DNA of 64,000 nt from Rhizobium sp. GN54 (GTDB taxonomy: Bacteria; Pseudomonadota; Alphaproteobacteria; Rhizobiales; Rhizobiaceae): contig NZ_JAJNCZ010000008.1 in assembly GCF_021026345.1 (NCBI RefSeq), forward strand, positions 182,953-246,952, read 5' to 3'. The notes under the pieces are model-generated. The model searched no databases and was not told the origin of the DNA. It saw only the letters and a program-made list of their open reading frames with translations. The translations under genes and the position numbers were made by a program. This document shows, piece after piece, positions 40,713-52,680 of this stretch (positions are counted from its first letter, which is position 1; the number at the start of each line of letters is the position of its first letter).

Positions 40713-40852
40713 TGCCCCTCACCCTAGCCCTCTCCCCGCAGGCGGGGAGAGGGGACGTGCATCGAAAGGCCGTCAGTGCGGGAAGACAAGGCTGCGGCAT
40801 GGTCCCTTCGCCCCGTTTACGGGGAGAAGGTGCCGGCAGGCGGATGAGGGGC
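40713..40852 (-). repeat. Composite palindromic intergenic repeat between kbl and tdh
   Basis: In reverse complement it has the same two-module order as 9679-9840: cccctcatccgcctgccggc plus a hairpin (cttctccccgtaaacggggcgaag), a spacer, then a hairpin (cctctccccgcctgcggggagagg) plus gctagggtgaggggc. The spacers of the two copies differ, while the ends are nearly identical. Confidence 0.82.
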
Positions 40853-40880
40853 CTTTTGGAGGAGAGATGAGGAACGAGCC

Positions 40881-41915
40881 ATGTCGAACATGATGCGCGC
40901 GCTGGTCAAATCGAAGCCTGAGGTCGGGCTCTGGATGGAGAGTGTTCCGGTGCCGGAGCCGGGGCCCAGCGACGTCCTGATCCGGGTGAAGAAGTCTGCG
41001 ATCTGCGGCACCGACGTGCATATCTGGAACTGGGACCAGTGGGCGCAGAAGACGATCCCCGTGCCGATGGTGGTCGGCCACGAGTTCGTCGGCGAGATCG
41101 CCGAGATCGGCTCGGCCGTCACCAAGTACCAGGTGGGCGAGCGGGTGTCCGGCGAAGGCCATATCGTCTGCGGCAAGTGCCGCAACTGCCGGGCCGGGCG
41201 CGGCCATCTGTGCCACTACACGAAAGGTGTGGGCGTCAACCGGCCGGGCTCGTTCGGCGAGTTCGTTTGCATTCCCGAGCACAATGTCGTGCCGATCCCG
41301 GACGAGGTGCCGGACGAGGTGGCGGCGATCTTCGATCCGTTCGGCAATGCGGTGCACACCGCGCTCTCCTTCGATCTCGTCGGCGAGGACGTGCTCGTCA
41401 CCGGGGCCGGGCCGATCGGCATCATGGGGGCGATGGTGGCCCGGCGTTCCGGCGCCCGCAAGGTGGTGATCACCGACATCAATCCGGTGCGGCTCGAGCT
41501 TGCCCGCAAGGTCGGCATCGAGCATGTGGTGGATGCCTCGAGCGAAGACCTGAGCGAGGTGATGGCGAAGATCGGCATGACGGAAGGGTTCGACGTCGGG
41601 CTTGAGATGTCCGGTGCGCCGCCCGCCTTCCGCTCGATGATCGACGCGATGAACAATGGCGGCAAGATCGCGATCCTGGGGATCGCGCCTGATGGCTTCG
41701 GCATCGACTGGAACAAGGTGATCTTCAAGATGCTGACGCTGAAGGGTATCTACGGGCGCGAGATGTTCGAGACCTGGTACAAGATGATCGCCTTCGTGCA
41801 GGGCGGGCTCGACCTCTCGCCGATCATCACCCATCGCATCGGCATCGACCAGTTTCGGGACGGTTTCGAGGCGATGCGGTCCGGCAATTCCGGCAAGGTG
41901 GTGATGGACTGGTGA
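40881..41915 (+). CDS. tdh: L-threonine 3-dehydrogenase
   Basis: 344 residues, a zinc-dependent medium-chain dehydrogenase. It oxidises threonine with NAD+ to 2-amino-3-oxobutyrate, which Kbl then splits. The catalytic zinc ligands are in [14 protein letters not shown] and GHEFVGEI; the structural zinc site is [15 protein letters not shown] (about residues 98-112). The nucleotide-binding fold has [15 protein letters not shown]. Cytosolic. The gene is downstream of kbl after the palindromic element; the usual kbl-tdh order of enterobacteria is kept. Confidence 0.96.
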   Translation: MSNMMRALVKSKPEVGLWMESVPVPEPGPSDVLIRVKKSAICGTDVHIWNWDQWAQKTIPVPMVVGHEFVGEIAEIGSAVTKYQVGERVSGEGHIVCGKCRNCRAGRGHLCHYTKGVGVNRPGSFGEFVCIPEHNVVPIPDEVPDEVAAIFDPFGNAVHTALSFDLVGEDVLVTGAGPIGIMGAMVARRSGARKVVITDINPVRLELARKVGIEHVVDASSEDLSEVMAKIGMTEGFDVGLEMSGAPPAFRSMIDAMNNGGKIAILGIAPDGFGIDWNKVIFKMLTLKGIYGREMFETWYKMIAFVQGGLDLSPIITHRIGIDQFRDGFEAMRSGNSGKVVMDW

Positions 41916-42333
41916 GGGGGCGGTTGCGGCGGAGCGGTGCGGTTGCGAATCAGCGGCGACAGCGCCCCCTTGTCTTTTTCGCGGCCGCTCCTACATCTTG
42001 GCCAACACCCGCAACCGGCGCCCCACGCCTTGAAGACCCGAATCAAAGGGTTTTCCGGGTTTTTTGGCGGAAAAGCTTGACGGAGCCGAAAAATCTGGGA
42101 ATCACCATCTTTGGCAAAGAATGCGATGGGTACGGCGGACCGGGAAGTCATGTCAATCATGTTGCCACGGCGACATGTCCGCGGCCTCCGGAAGCGAGGC
42201 GTGGTTAATCAGGATTTAAGTTTCATTCCGTTAGGTCAGTGAAACGGGTTGGCACGGCGCCGGAGCGTAAAGCAGGCGCTCGCATGGATCCCGGCGGCAC
42301 TGAAACTGGACACCCCAGGAAAGCGAAGACTAA
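41916..42333. promoter_or_regulatory. Long leader/promoter region of rpoD
   Basis: 418 bases with no supported gene. A short open frame (41912-42208) lacks any homology feature and is not accepted. The region becomes A/T-richer near 42060-42240, where the rpoD promoter probably lies. No heat-shock box could be assigned with confidence. Confidence 0.45.
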
Positions 42334-44382
<2,049 letters not shown>

Positions 44383-44408
44383 CCGGACGCAGATCCGGAA
44401 ACGTCGAA

Positions 44409-44438
44409 GGGGTCGGACCGAGTGTCCGGCCCCTTTTT
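44409..44438 (+). terminator. Rho-independent terminator of rpoD
   Basis: Stem ggggtcggac/gtccggcccc with a 5-base loop, followed by five T residues, 26 bases past the stop codon. Confidence 0.9.
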
Positions 44439-44627
44439 CGTTCGGGAACAGGCGACCTTGCCGCTACGCCGGAGGGTGTAGGCGCCTACGCCGGATGGGT
44501 GTGTCCCGTCTACTTCTCCTTGCCGATGGTCATGCCGGGGCCGGGGCCTACATCGGAAATGCACGTTTTGATCGTGCCGCCGATGGTGGGACCCGTCGCG
44601 CCACGACTTTCCTTGGGGGAGATTCCG

Positions 44628-46064
44628 ATGAAGATTTCGCGCCGTGCCGTATCGTTCGGCGGGATGGGCCTGCTTGCCGCAAGCACCCTGCCTGCCCGTG
44701 CCTTCGATCTTCCGATCACCGACCCTTTCGAGGGGGACGGCGACTTCTGGACGGCTGTCGAGGCCTATATCTACGGCTATCCGCTCGTGACTATGGAAAT
44801 GACGCGACGCGTCGTCACGAACGTCGAAAAGCCCGAGGGCAGCAAGGGGCCGATGGGGCACATCATCAAGCTGCGCGAGTATCCGGACGCCTCGTTCACC
44901 GCCGTCACCGCGCCGAACGCCGACACGCTCTACACCACCGCCTTCATCGACGTCGGCGCGGAACCATGGGTGTTCTCCTTCCCCGAGATGAAGGACGACC
45001 GCTACTTCCTGTTTCCGATGCTGGACGGCTGGACGACGGTGTTCCAGGTGCCGGGATCGCGCACGACCGGGCAGGGCGGGCAAGTCGTGGCGATCACCGG
45101 CCCGGGCTGGGAGGGCACGCTTCCCGACGGCGTCGTCGAATACAAGTCGCCGACGAGCCTCGTCTGGATCCTGGGGCGCATCTACTGCACCGGCACGCCT
45201 GATGACTACAAGGCCGTACACGCCATCCAGGACGAATGCACGCTCTGCCCGCTCAGCGCCCATGGCAAGCCGTGGACCCCGCCGCCGGGCAAGGTCGACC
45301 CAAGCATCGACATGAAGACCGCGGTGCGCGACCAGGTCAACCGCATGGACGCCGTCGAATACTTCACGCTTCTGGGCGAGCTGATGAAGACCAATCCGCC
45401 GACGGCCGCCGATGCGGAGATGGTGGAGAAGATGGCGCGGGTCGGCCTCGTGCCCGGCCAGGATTTCGACAAGAGCAAGCTCGACACGCGCTTCGTCCGG
45501 CAGATCCCCGAGATCGCCGTCGGCCGCATCATGCTGCATTTCAAGTTCTCCGACGGCGACCTGAAGAACATCAACGGCTGGGGCTTCACCACCAAGACCG
45601 GCGTCTACGGCACCGACTACCTCCAGCGTGCGCTGGTCACGGCGATCGGGCTTGGGGCCAACCGGCCACAGGATGCTGTCTACCCGACCTCGACGAAGAT
45701 GAAGGAGGGGCTGTTCGGGCGGGCCTATGACGGGGCCAACAAGTACGTGATCACCTTCCCGAAGGGGCAGATGCCGCCGGTCCGCGGCTTCTGGTCGATC
45801 ACCATGTACAACGACAAGTATTTCTTCGTCGAAAATCCGATCAACCGTTATTCGATCAGCGCGCGGCAAAATCTCAAGGCCAATCCCGACGGCTCCATCG
45901 ACCTCCATATCCAACACCAGTCTCCGGGGGCCGACAAGGAAGAGAACTGGCTGCCGGCGCCGGCGGGCAAGTTCGTGCTGATGATGCGGCTCTACTGGCC
46001 CGACGACAGCCCGCCGTCGATCCTGGACGGCTCATGGGTGATCCCGCCCGTGCGCAAGGTCTGA
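44628..46064 (+). CDS. DUF1254/DUF1214 exported protein
   Basis: 478 residues. The N-terminus KISRRAVSFGGMGLLAAST with a twin-arginine pair and hydrophobic stretch suggests Tat or Sec export. The mature protein has a DUF1254 domain (AYIYGYPLVTMEMTRRV, APNADTLYTTAFIDV, RYFLFPMLDGWTTVF) and a C-terminal DUF1214 domain (RGFWSITMYNDKYFFV, NRYSISARQNLKANPDGS, NWLPAPAGKFVLMMRLYWP). The function of this widespread family is unknown; some members bind small molecules or occur with virulence traits. The start at 44628 is preceded by a weak GGGGGAG. Stands alone. Confidence 0.88.
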   Translation: MKISRRAVSFGGMGLLAASTLPARAFDLPITDPFEGDGDFWTAVEAYIYGYPLVTMEMTRRVVTNVEKPEGSKGPMGHIIKLREYPDASFTAVTAPNADTLYTTAFIDVGAEPWVFSFPEMKDDRYFLFPMLDGWTTVFQVPGSRTTGQGGQVVAITGPGWEGTLPDGVVEYKSPTSLVWILGRIYCTGTPDDYKAVHAIQDECTLCPLSAHGKPWTPPPGKVDPSIDMKTAVRDQVNRMDAVEYFTLLGELMKTNPPTAADAEMVEKMARVGLVPGQDFDKSKLDTRFVRQIPEIAVGRIMLHFKFSDGDLKNINGWGFTTKTGVYGTDYLQRALVTAIGLGANRPQDAVYPTSTKMKEGLFGRAYDGANKYVITFPKGQMPPVRGFWSITMYNDKYFFVENPINRYSISARQNLKANPDGSIDLHIQHQSPGADKEENWLPAPAGKFVLMMRLYWPDDSPPSILDGSWVIPPVRKV

Positions 46065-46263
46065 GCGACCCGCCCATTCCGCCCCGTATCGACCGTCCGC
46101 GCCGCGGTGAACCGCCGGCGCGGCTTTCCGTTCGACCAGCGGTTGCTTTCTTTCGTTGTGTGCGCTACCGTTCATTTGTTGCATCGCAGCAAATGGGCCT
46201 TCCGTTGTCGCGACCCATTGCTGTCGCCGGGGCGGGGGCCGCGCCTTCAAACGGAGAAGCCCG

Positions 46264-47661
46264 ATGAGTTCAAGCATCCTCAACGCCCTCGGCAAGCCGC
46301 TTGCCTATAGCGGCGCATCGACCGCCTGGTTTTCCGCCGTCGGTTCCGGACCGGTCCTCGACGGCACGGCCGGCAACGATTCCATCTGGGGCAGCGCCGG
46401 CGTGGCGGTAACGATGAACGGAGGGACGGGCGACGACATCTACTATCTCTACTCCGCGCCCAATGTCGCCTACGAGGCGGCGGGCGAGGGGATCGACACG
46501 ATCTCCACCTGGATGAGCTACGCGCTGCCCGCGAATTTCGAGAACCTGGAGGTGACCGGCGACGGCCGCTACGGCTTCGGCAATGGGCTCGACAACATCA
46601 TCACCGGCGGCGCCGGATCGCAGACACTCTACGGCGGGCGCGGCAACGACGTGCTGATCGGCGGCGGCGGCGCGGATATCTTCCTTCTCGAGAAGGGGAC
46701 CGGCAGCGACCTGATCGCCGATTTCGGCGCCGACGACACGGTGCGGCTGAAGGGCTACGGGATCAAGTCCTTCGAGCAGGTGCAGGCGCGACTGACGCAG
46801 AAGGGAGACAACCTGCATCTCGACCTCGGCGGCGGCGAGAAGCTGGTCTTCGCCAATACCACCGCCGACGACTTGCGCACCGACCAGTTCGACCTGTCGA
46901 TCGACAAGTCGAACATGACGCAGAGCTTCTTCGACAATTTCTCCACGCTCTGGCTGCACAACGGTAAGAGCGGCATCTGGGAGGGGAAATTTCCCTGGGC
47001 GCCGGAGAGCGGCGGGACGCTGCACACCAACGGCGAACTGCAATGGTACGTCAACCCCGCCTACGGGCCGACCAAGTCGCTCAATCCCTTCTCCGTGCAG
47101 AACGGCATCCTGACGATCACCGCCCAGCGGACGCCTGACGACATGAAGTCCGCCGTGTCCGGCTACGACTACACCTCCGGCATTCTGACGACGCATGCCT
47201 CCTTCTCCCAGACCTACGGCTATTTCGAGGTCCGCGCCGACATGCCCGACGACCAGGGCGCCTGGCCGGCCTTCTGGCTCCTGCCGGAGGACGGCACCTG
47301 GCCGCCGGAACTGGACGTGGTCGAGATGCGCGGGCAGGAGCCGAACACGATCCACACGACCGTCCACTCGATGGAGACCGGTTCGCGCACGAGCGAGACG
47401 ACCGCCACCTCCGTGCCGAGCACCGACGGGTTTCACAACTACGGCCTGCTGTGGACGGAGGACGAGCTCGTCTGGTACTTCGACGACGTCGAGATCGCCC
47501 GCGAGAAGACACCGGCCGACATGCACGACCCGATGTACATGGTCCTCAACCTCGCCGTCGGCGGCACGGCCGGGACGCCGTCGAGCGACTTCGACGACGG
47601 CGCGCAGATGAAAATCGACTATGTGCGCGCCTATTCGCTTGATGCGGACTGGTCCATGTGA
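46264..47661 (+). CDS. RTX-type GH16 endo-beta-glycanase, ExsH-like
   Basis: 465 residues, the length I remember for S. meliloti ExsH. The N-terminal half has hemolysin-type calcium-binding repeats (GTAGNDSIWGSAG, GGRGNDVLIGGGGADIF). The C-terminal half (from about residue 220) is a GH16 beta-jelly-roll with the catalytic signature ELDVVEMRGQ (about 349-358) and flanking YGYFEVRADMP and WPAFWLLPE. ExsH and ExoK cleave nascent succinoglycan outside the cell. There is no signal peptide, so type I secretion (PrsDE-like) is expected, but no such transporter and no exo genes are in the window. The substrate may be succinoglycan or another beta-1,3/1,4-glucan. Confidence 0.87.
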   Translation: MSSSILNALGKPLAYSGASTAWFSAVGSGPVLDGTAGNDSIWGSAGVAVTMNGGTGDDIYYLYSAPNVAYEAAGEGIDTISTWMSYALPANFENLEVTGDGRYGFGNGLDNIITGGAGSQTLYGGRGNDVLIGGGGADIFLLEKGTGSDLIADFGADDTVRLKGYGIKSFEQVQARLTQKGDNLHLDLGGGEKLVFANTTADDLRTDQFDLSIDKSNMTQSFFDNFSTLWLHNGKSGIWEGKFPWAPESGGTLHTNGELQWYVNPAYGPTKSLNPFSVQNGILTITAQRTPDDMKSAVSGYDYTSGILTTHASFSQTYGYFEVRADMPDDQGAWPAFWLLPEDGTWPPELDVVEMRGQEPNTIHTTVHSMETGSRTSETTATSVPSTDGFHNYGLLWTEDELVWYFDDVEIAREKTPADMHDPMYMVLNLAVGGTAGTPSSDFDDGAQMKIDYVRAYSLDADWSM

Positions 47662-47707
47662 CATCGCCTTGCCTTGAAATCACCGCCTGGACAACCAAAC
47701 TGACCGG

Positions 47708-48949
47708 ATGGTGAGCGTGCGCCGCAGACTTCGGACTTCTCCGGACCGGCGCGCGCAGCGAAGGCTGATGGCTCAGGTGGCAAGGCAGGGCGAAAAGAAG
47801 CGGGTGAAGGAGCTGAGCTGGGGCGCGATCGTCTCGGTGCTGCTGCATGCCGCCGTGGCGATCGCCCTGCTCATCCACCTGCCGCCCTACGAGCCGCCGG
47901 CGCCGGAGGAGGAAAGCGTCAGCGTGGAACTCGTCCCGCCGCCGGAAGAGGAGCCGCAACCGGAAGAAGAACCGCCGCCGGAAGAGCAGGCCGAGGCGGA
48001 ACCGCCGCCGCCGGAAGAGGAACCGCCTCCGCCGCCACCGCCGGAGGAGCAGACGCCTGCCGAAGAGCAGGGCGCCGAGGCCCCGCCGCCGCCACCACCG
48101 CCGCCACCGGAACCGGAAGAGCAACAGGCCGAAGAACAGCCCCCGGAAGAGGCACAGGAGCCGCCGCCGGAAGAGGCGCAGCAGCAGGAGGCCGAGCAGC
48201 AACAGGACCAGGCCGGGGCGGGACTTCCCGACCAGGGGCCGCTTCCCGTGCTGCGGCCGGTGCTGGAGTTCGGCGACGAGGATACGGGGCCGCGCGTCGA
48301 CGTCAGCGAACTGGCCCGGGGCGGCGTTGCGCCTGACGCGCCGGCCGAGGGCGAGGCGGAGACATCGGAGGCGGCAGCCGCCGAAGAGGCGGGCGAGCCT
48401 GCGGATGCCTCCGCCATGCCCGATCCGCAGGCGGTCACGGAGCCGGAGACGGATACGGAGGAAGGCGTGCCGACCGCGCTCGCGGATGGCGCGCCGTCTG
48501 CCGGCGAGGAGGCGAAGACGCCTGCGCAGGAGACCGAGACGGCGGAGGTCGACGCGGCTTCCGCCCAGACTGAGGCTGCCCACGAGCCGCTGACCGAGGC
48601 CAAGCGCATCTATTCCGACAACGATACCGGCGGCACGATCGCGCAGACGGCGATGGGCGACATTCCGCGCAGCGTGCGCATCGAACAGCTGTGCAGCACC
48701 GAGCTTCTGGCGCAGCTCCGGAACGGCTCGCCCTCCTACAATCCGGAGCTTCTGCCCTCCTATCGCCTGCAGCAGGGCACCGTGCTCGACATCCGGCGTG
48801 CGGCGTTTCGCGCCAATACCCGCTGGTACAACCTGGCCTTCCGTTGCGAGGTGGATCAGGACGCCAGGCGCGTGGTTTCCTTCGCCTTCGACATCGGCTC
48901 GGAGGTCCCGCGGAACGAATGGAAAAGCCGGGGTTTCCCCTCGCTCTGA
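47708..48949 (+). CDS. DUF930 protein with TonB-like proline/glutamate-rich linker
   Basis: 413 residues. One transmembrane helix (WGAIVSVLLHAAVAIALLIHL, about 38-58) near the N-terminus is followed by a long periplasmic linker, about residues 62-160, made of Pro-Glu blocks (PPPEEEPQPEEEPPPEEQ) much like TonB or TolA. An Ala/Glu-rich part follows, then a globular C-terminal DUF930 domain (about 300-413) with LCSTELLAQLRN, LPSYRLQQGTVLDIRRAAFR and YNLAFRCEVDQDARRV. It probably spans the periplasm; no function is established. It begins 46 bases after the GH16 gene. The linker is low in complexity. Confidence 0.78.
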   Translation: MVSVRRRLRTSPDRRAQRRLMAQVARQGEKKRVKELSWGAIVSVLLHAAVAIALLIHLPPYEPPAPEEESVSVELVPPPEEEPQPEEEPPPEEQAEAEPPPPEEEPPPPPPPEEQTPAEEQGAEAPPPPPPPPPEPEEQQAEEQPPEEAQEPPPEEAQQQEAEQQQDQAGAGLPDQGPLPVLRPVLEFGDEDTGPRVDVSELARGGVAPDAPAEGEAETSEAAAAEEAGEPADASAMPDPQAVTEPETDTEEGVPTALADGAPSAGEEAKTPAQETETAEVDAASAQTEAAHEPLTEAKRIYSDNDTGGTIAQTAMGDIPRSVRIEQLCSTELLAQLRNGSPSYNPELLPSYRLQQGTVLDIRRAAFRANTRWYNLAFRCEVDQDARRVVSFAFDIGSEVPRNEWKSRGFPSL

Positions 48950-49072
48950 AGCCGCGGCGAGCCTCGCTCGCGAGGCCCCGTCTTTCTTGTTGGGGCAACG
49001 GCGCAGGCGTATAATCCGGATGGGCTGAGGGCAGGTTCGCCGCGTCGCGGACGCGAGCAGGGGAGGTCTGCC

Positions 49073-49366
49073 ATGACCATGTACATCATGCTGATCAACT
49101 GGACGGAACAGGGCGTGAAGAACGTGCGCGAGTCGCCGAAGCGGCTCGATATCGCCAAGAAGGTTCTTGGCGACATGGGGGGCTCGTTCAAGGATTTCTA
49201 TCTGACCATGGGCGAACACGACATGGTCGCCGTCTGCGAGGCGCCGGACGACGCCGTCATCGCCCGCTTCTGCCTGACGCTCGGGCAGGGCGGCAATGTC
49301 CGTACAAAGACGCTCAAGGCCTTCCCCGAAAAGGCCTACAGGGAACTGATCGCGACGCTCGGATAG
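49073..49366 (+). CDS. GYD-domain small protein
   Basis: 97 residues with the GYD-type ferredoxin-like fold: MYIMLINWTEQGVKNVRESP, then FKDFYLTMGEHDMVAVCEAP and RTKTLKAFPEKAYRELI. The domain is common in Alphaproteobacteria and has no proven role. The first ATG has AGGGGAGG upstream; an in-frame ATG two codons later is possible. Single gene with a hairpin terminator shared with the convergent chemoreceptor gene downstream. Confidence 0.85.
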   Translation: MTMYIMLINWTEQGVKNVRESPKRLDIAKKVLGDMGGSFKDFYLTMGEHDMVAVCEAPDDAVIARFCLTLGQGGNVRTKTLKAFPEKAYRELIATLG

Positions 49367-49412
49367 CCGCGCCGGGTCAATGGTGGCGCCGGGCCGCGAC
49401 AATCGACCTCGG

Positions 49413-49447
49413 AAAAAAGAGAAGGCCGCCGGCGATGCCGGCGGCCT
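49413..49447 (-). terminator. Rho-independent terminator of chemoreceptor gene
   Basis: Minus strand: an 11-bp stem AGGCCGCCGGC/GCCGGCGGCCT with a 3-base loop, followed by TCTCTTTTTT. Strong for the chemoreceptor gene, and the hairpin may also serve the GYD gene. Confidence 0.88.
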
Positions 49448-49472
49448 GGTCGTTTGAGCTGTGATTGTGGCG

Positions 49473-51317
49473 TCAGCCTGCCTTGCGCAGCGGAGCGGGC
49501 GCGGGGACCGGCTGGGTTGCTGGCTGGCCATGTGCCCGTGACTGCGCGGTCTTGAAGCCGCCGATCAGTTCGAGAAGGTCGCCGGTGTCGCCGGCAAGGA
49601 CTTCTGCGGAGGCGGTGGTTTCCTCCGCCATGGCGGCGTTCTGCTGGGTGGCGGCGTCGAGCTGGTTGAGCGAGGACGAGATCGAGCGGAGCGTCGTGTC
49701 CTGCTCCTGGGCGCTGTGGGAGATCTTCGAGACGATCTCGTTGGCGCCGCCGATCTGCTGGGAGATGCGCTTCAGCGCCTCGCCGGCCTGGCCGACCAGC
49801 TGGACGCCCTGGTCGACCTGGGTCGACGAGCGGGCGATCTGGTCCTTGATCTCCTTGGCGGCGGCCGCCGAGCGCTGGGCCAGCTCGCGCACTTCCTGGG
49901 CGACGACGGCGAAGCCCTTGCCGCTCTCGCCGGCACGCGCGGCCTCGACGCCGGCGTTGAGCGCCAGAAGGTTGGTCTGGAAGGCGATGTCGTCAATCAT
50001 GCCGATGATCTTGGAGATCTCGGCCGAGGACTGCTCGATGCCGCTCATCGCCTCGATGGCGCGGGCGACGACGGCGTCGCTCTCCCTGGCTTCGGCGCTG
50101 ACCGCACCCACGCGGCTCGCAGCATCACGGGCGCCTTCGGCGGTCTGGCGCACGGCAACCGTCAACTCGTCGAGGGCGGCGGAGGTCTCTTCCAGGTTGG
50201 CGGCCTGGCGCTCGGTGCGCTGGGCCAGCTCGTTGGAAGCGCGGCGGATCTCTTCCTTGCTGACGCCGATGTCGATGCCCTTGAGGCTGACGCGGCCGAC
50301 GGCTTCCTCGAGACGGGCGAGCGCGTCGTTGAAGTTGTCGCGCAGGCCGGCATATCGGGGGCCGAGATCGCCGCAGCGCACGGTGAGGTCGCCTTCGGCG
50401 AGCCGCTCCAGCGAGGCGCCGATGGTGGAGACGACATGGGCCTGCTGGCGGGCCTCGGCCTCCTGCTCGGAGGCGTGCTGCTGGCGTTCGCCCTCGAGCT
50501 CGCGCTGCTGTTCCTGCTGACGTACGGCCATGGCGTGGCGCTCGCGGACCTTCTCCTGCAGCGACCTGGTCGCCTTGGCCATCAGGCCGATCTCGTTGTT
50601 CAGCTCGGTGTGCGGGATGGCGATGTCGACGTCCTCGTCGGCAACCGCTTCGAGCGCGCCGTGGATCGCGGTCAGCGGACGGGAGATGCCGCGCACGACG
50701 ACATAGGCGAGGATGAGGGCGACGACCGTGCCGACCATGCCGATCGCGAGCGCCTTGGCGATGGTGTAGTAAACCTCGGCGTCGAGGTCGTCCATGTAGA
50801 GGCCGGTGACGATGGCGATCTTCCAGGGCTTGAATTCCTCGGCATAGGCCGTCTTGCGGAAACCGTCGCCGTCCTCTCCGGGCTTCGGCCCGTAGAAGTC
50901 GGTGCGGCCGCCGCCGGCCTGGGCGAGCTTCACCAGTTCGTCGCGATAGGCGTAGCCCTGGCTGTCCGCCTTGCCCTTGAAATTCTGGCCGACGCGCTTC
51001 GGATCCGGGTGCAGCACCATGGTGACGTCTTCGTCATAGGCGAAGAAATAGCCGTCCGGCTTGAAGGCAAGCGCGCCGACCTGGGCGTAGGCCTGCTTCT
51101 GCGCTTCCTCGCGGGTCAGTTCGCCGGCGAGTTCCCTGTCGTGATAGGTCTTGAGCAGGGAGAGTGCCGTCTCGACCTCGGTGCGCAGCATCTCGTAGCG
51201 CTGCTGGTAGATCATCTGCGTGGTCGAGCGGAGCTGCAGGAAGGTGGCGACGGAGAAGGCGAGCATGAGCACGCCGATCAGCAGGAAAAGCTGGATGGGA
51301 ATTCGAAGGTTCTTCAT
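49473..51317 (-). CDS. Methyl-accepting chemotaxis protein with single Cache sensor
   Basis: 614 residues. A transmembrane helix at about 8-28 leads to a periplasmic sCache_2 domain ([56 protein letters not shown]). A second helix at about 187-210, a HAMP segment and the cytoplasmic signalling rod follow, with the hairpin tip [20 protein letters not shown] and [20 protein letters not shown]. The C-terminus ([12 protein letters not shown]) has no CheR-binding pentapeptide. Cache_2 receptors often sense small organic acids, but the ligand cannot be told. No che genes are nearby. Confidence 0.93.
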   Translation of the reverse strand: MKNLRIPIQLFLLIGVLMLAFSVATFLQLRSTTQMIYQQRYEMLRTEVETALSLLKTYHDRELAGELTREEAQKQAYAQVGALAFKPDGYFFAYDEDVTMVLHPDPKRVGQNFKGKADSQGYAYRDELVKLAQAGGGRTDFYGPKPGEDGDGFRKTAYAEEFKPWKIAIVTGLYMDDLDAEVYYTIAKALAIGMVGTVVALILAYVVVRGISRPLTAIHGALEAVADEDVDIAIPHTELNNEIGLMAKATRSLQEKVRERHAMAVRQQEQQRELEGERQQHASEQEAEARQQAHVVSTIGASLERLAEGDLTVRCGDLGPRYAGLRDNFNDALARLEEAVGRVSLKGIDIGVSKEEIRRASNELAQRTERQAANLEETSAALDELTVAVRQTAEGARDAASRVGAVSAEARESDAVVARAIEAMSGIEQSSAEISKIIGMIDDIAFQTNLLALNAGVEAARAGESGKGFAVVAQEVRELAQRSAAAAKEIKDQIARSSTQVDQGVQLVGQAGEALKRISQQIGGANEIVSKISHSAQEQDTTLRSISSSLNQLDAATQQNAAMAEETTASAEVLAGDTGDLLELIGGFKTAQSRAHGQPATQPVPAPAPLRKAG

Positions 51318-51573
51318 GGGAGGACGCCGAAATCGCGGCGCGGGCCGTCATGGGGCCGCCGCCAATGCCTGGAGATGTGAGGAGATCGGCGCCTCATGCT
51401 CCGACGGTTTGTCCGCCGCAAAAGCTAGCGCGCATAGTTTAACCAAGCGCTAAGGCTGGTCGCCCCGGCTCGTCGGGAAGCCGCGCATTTCCGGGACAAA
51501 TGGACGCACCGCGCCTGCCGGGAGGAAGCCGGCGCCGGGGTTCCGGCGCCGGCAGTCTGTCGTGTGGCGCGCG

Positions 51574-52680
51574 TTACTTCGCCGGGACGATGTTGCCGCC
51601 TTCCCACTTGAACAGCGAGAAGCTCGGCGAGGTCAGGTCGCCGTTTTCGCCGTAGGTCAGCTGTCCGATCGCCGTCTGCACGGGTTCGCCGGCCTTCAGT
51701 GCTGCGGCGACGGCCATCGCATCGTCGGCGCTGCCGGCCTTCTCGATGCCGGCCTTGATGACCTCGACGGCGGCATAGGCGTTGAGCGTGAAGGCCTCGG
51801 GCGGGATGTTGGCGGCCTTCAGCACTTCCACCGCCTTGGCGGAGTCAGGGTTCTGCAGGGCGTCGATGGCGTTGGTGAAGATCGTGCCGGCCACGGCCTC
51901 GTTGCCGATCGCCCAGAGTTCGCTGTTGGAGAGCCCGTCGCCGCCGATGATCGTGGCGTTGACCGACATGTCGTGCAGCTGGCGTGCGAGCAGGCCGGCC
52001 TCGGGGTGGTAGCCGCCGAAGTAGATGATCTCCGCACCCTCGGCCTTCAGGCGGGTGACGAGCGCGCCGAAGTCCTTTTCGCCCGGGGTCACGCTCTCGT
52101 AGAGCACCTCGGTCACGCCGCCGGCATTGAGGCCGGCCTTGAAGGCGTCGGCCAGGCCCTTGCCGTAGGCGGCCTTGTCGTGGACGATCGCGATCTTCTT
52201 GTCCTTGAGGTTGGCGAGCACGAATTCGGCAGCGACGGAGGCCTGCTGGTCGTCGCGGCCGCAGGTGCGCAGCACGTTTGGCAGGCCGCGCGCCGTGAGG
52301 TCCGGGGCGGTGGCCGTCGGGGTGACCATCAGCACGCCGTTCTCGGCCAGCACGTCGGAGGCCGGGATCGCAACGCCGGAGGTGACCGGGCCGACCACGA
52401 AGCGGATGCCTTCGCCGACCAGCTGGTTGGCCGCCGACACGCCCTGCTTCGGTTCGCCCGCATCGTCGGCGAGCTTCAGCACGACATTTTCACCGAGGAT
52501 GCCGCCGTTCTTGTTGATCTCGGCGACAGCCGCCTCGGCGCCCTTCTTGACCTGGTCGCCATAGGCTGCGACCGGGCCGGTGAGCGGCGCGATCACGCCG
52601 ATGGTGATGTCGGCATAGGCCGCGCTGGACAGGAGCAGCGTCGCTGCAAACGTGGCGCCGGCGAGTGTCTTCAGTTTCAT
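51574..52680 (-). CDS. Branched-chain amino acid ABC transporter substrate-binding protein (LivK-type)
   Basis: 368 residues, a periplasmic class I binding protein. The signal peptide [20 protein letters not shown] is cleaved near AYA-DI. The mature sequence has [56 protein letters not shown], and [15 protein letters not shown], as in rhizobial Leu/Ile/Val binding proteins. No permease or ATPase gene adjoins, so it must serve a transporter encoded elsewhere. Genes of this type are frequent targets of the AbcR sRNAs encoded at 11.5-11.8 kb. The leader (CTCAAGGGAGATGAACC before ATG) is purine-rich and could pair with their CCUCCC motif; this is inference only. Confidence 0.92.
   Translation of the reverse strand: MKLKTLAGATFAATLLLSSAAYADITIGVIAPLTGPVAAYGDQVKKGAEAAVAEINKNGGILGENVVLKLADDAGEPKQGVSAANQLVGEGIRFVVGPVTSGVAIPASDVLAENGVLMVTPTATAPDLTARGLPNVLRTCGRDDQQASVAAEFVLANLKDKKIAIVHDKAAYGKGLADAFKAGLNAGGVTEVLYESVTPGEKDFGALVTRLKAEGAEIIYFGGYHPEAGLLARQLHDMSVNATIIGGDGLSNSELWAIGNEAVAGTIFTNAIDALQNPDSAKAVEVLKAANIPPEAFTLNAYAAVEVIKAGIEKAGSADDAMAVAAALKAGEPVQTAIGQLTYGENGDLTSPSFSLFKWEGGNIVPAK

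Noticed and set aside
41912..42208. Possible small gene upstream of rpoD
   Set aside because: It overlaps the tdh stop, lacks a ribosome site, and contains promoter-like A/T-rich sequence.
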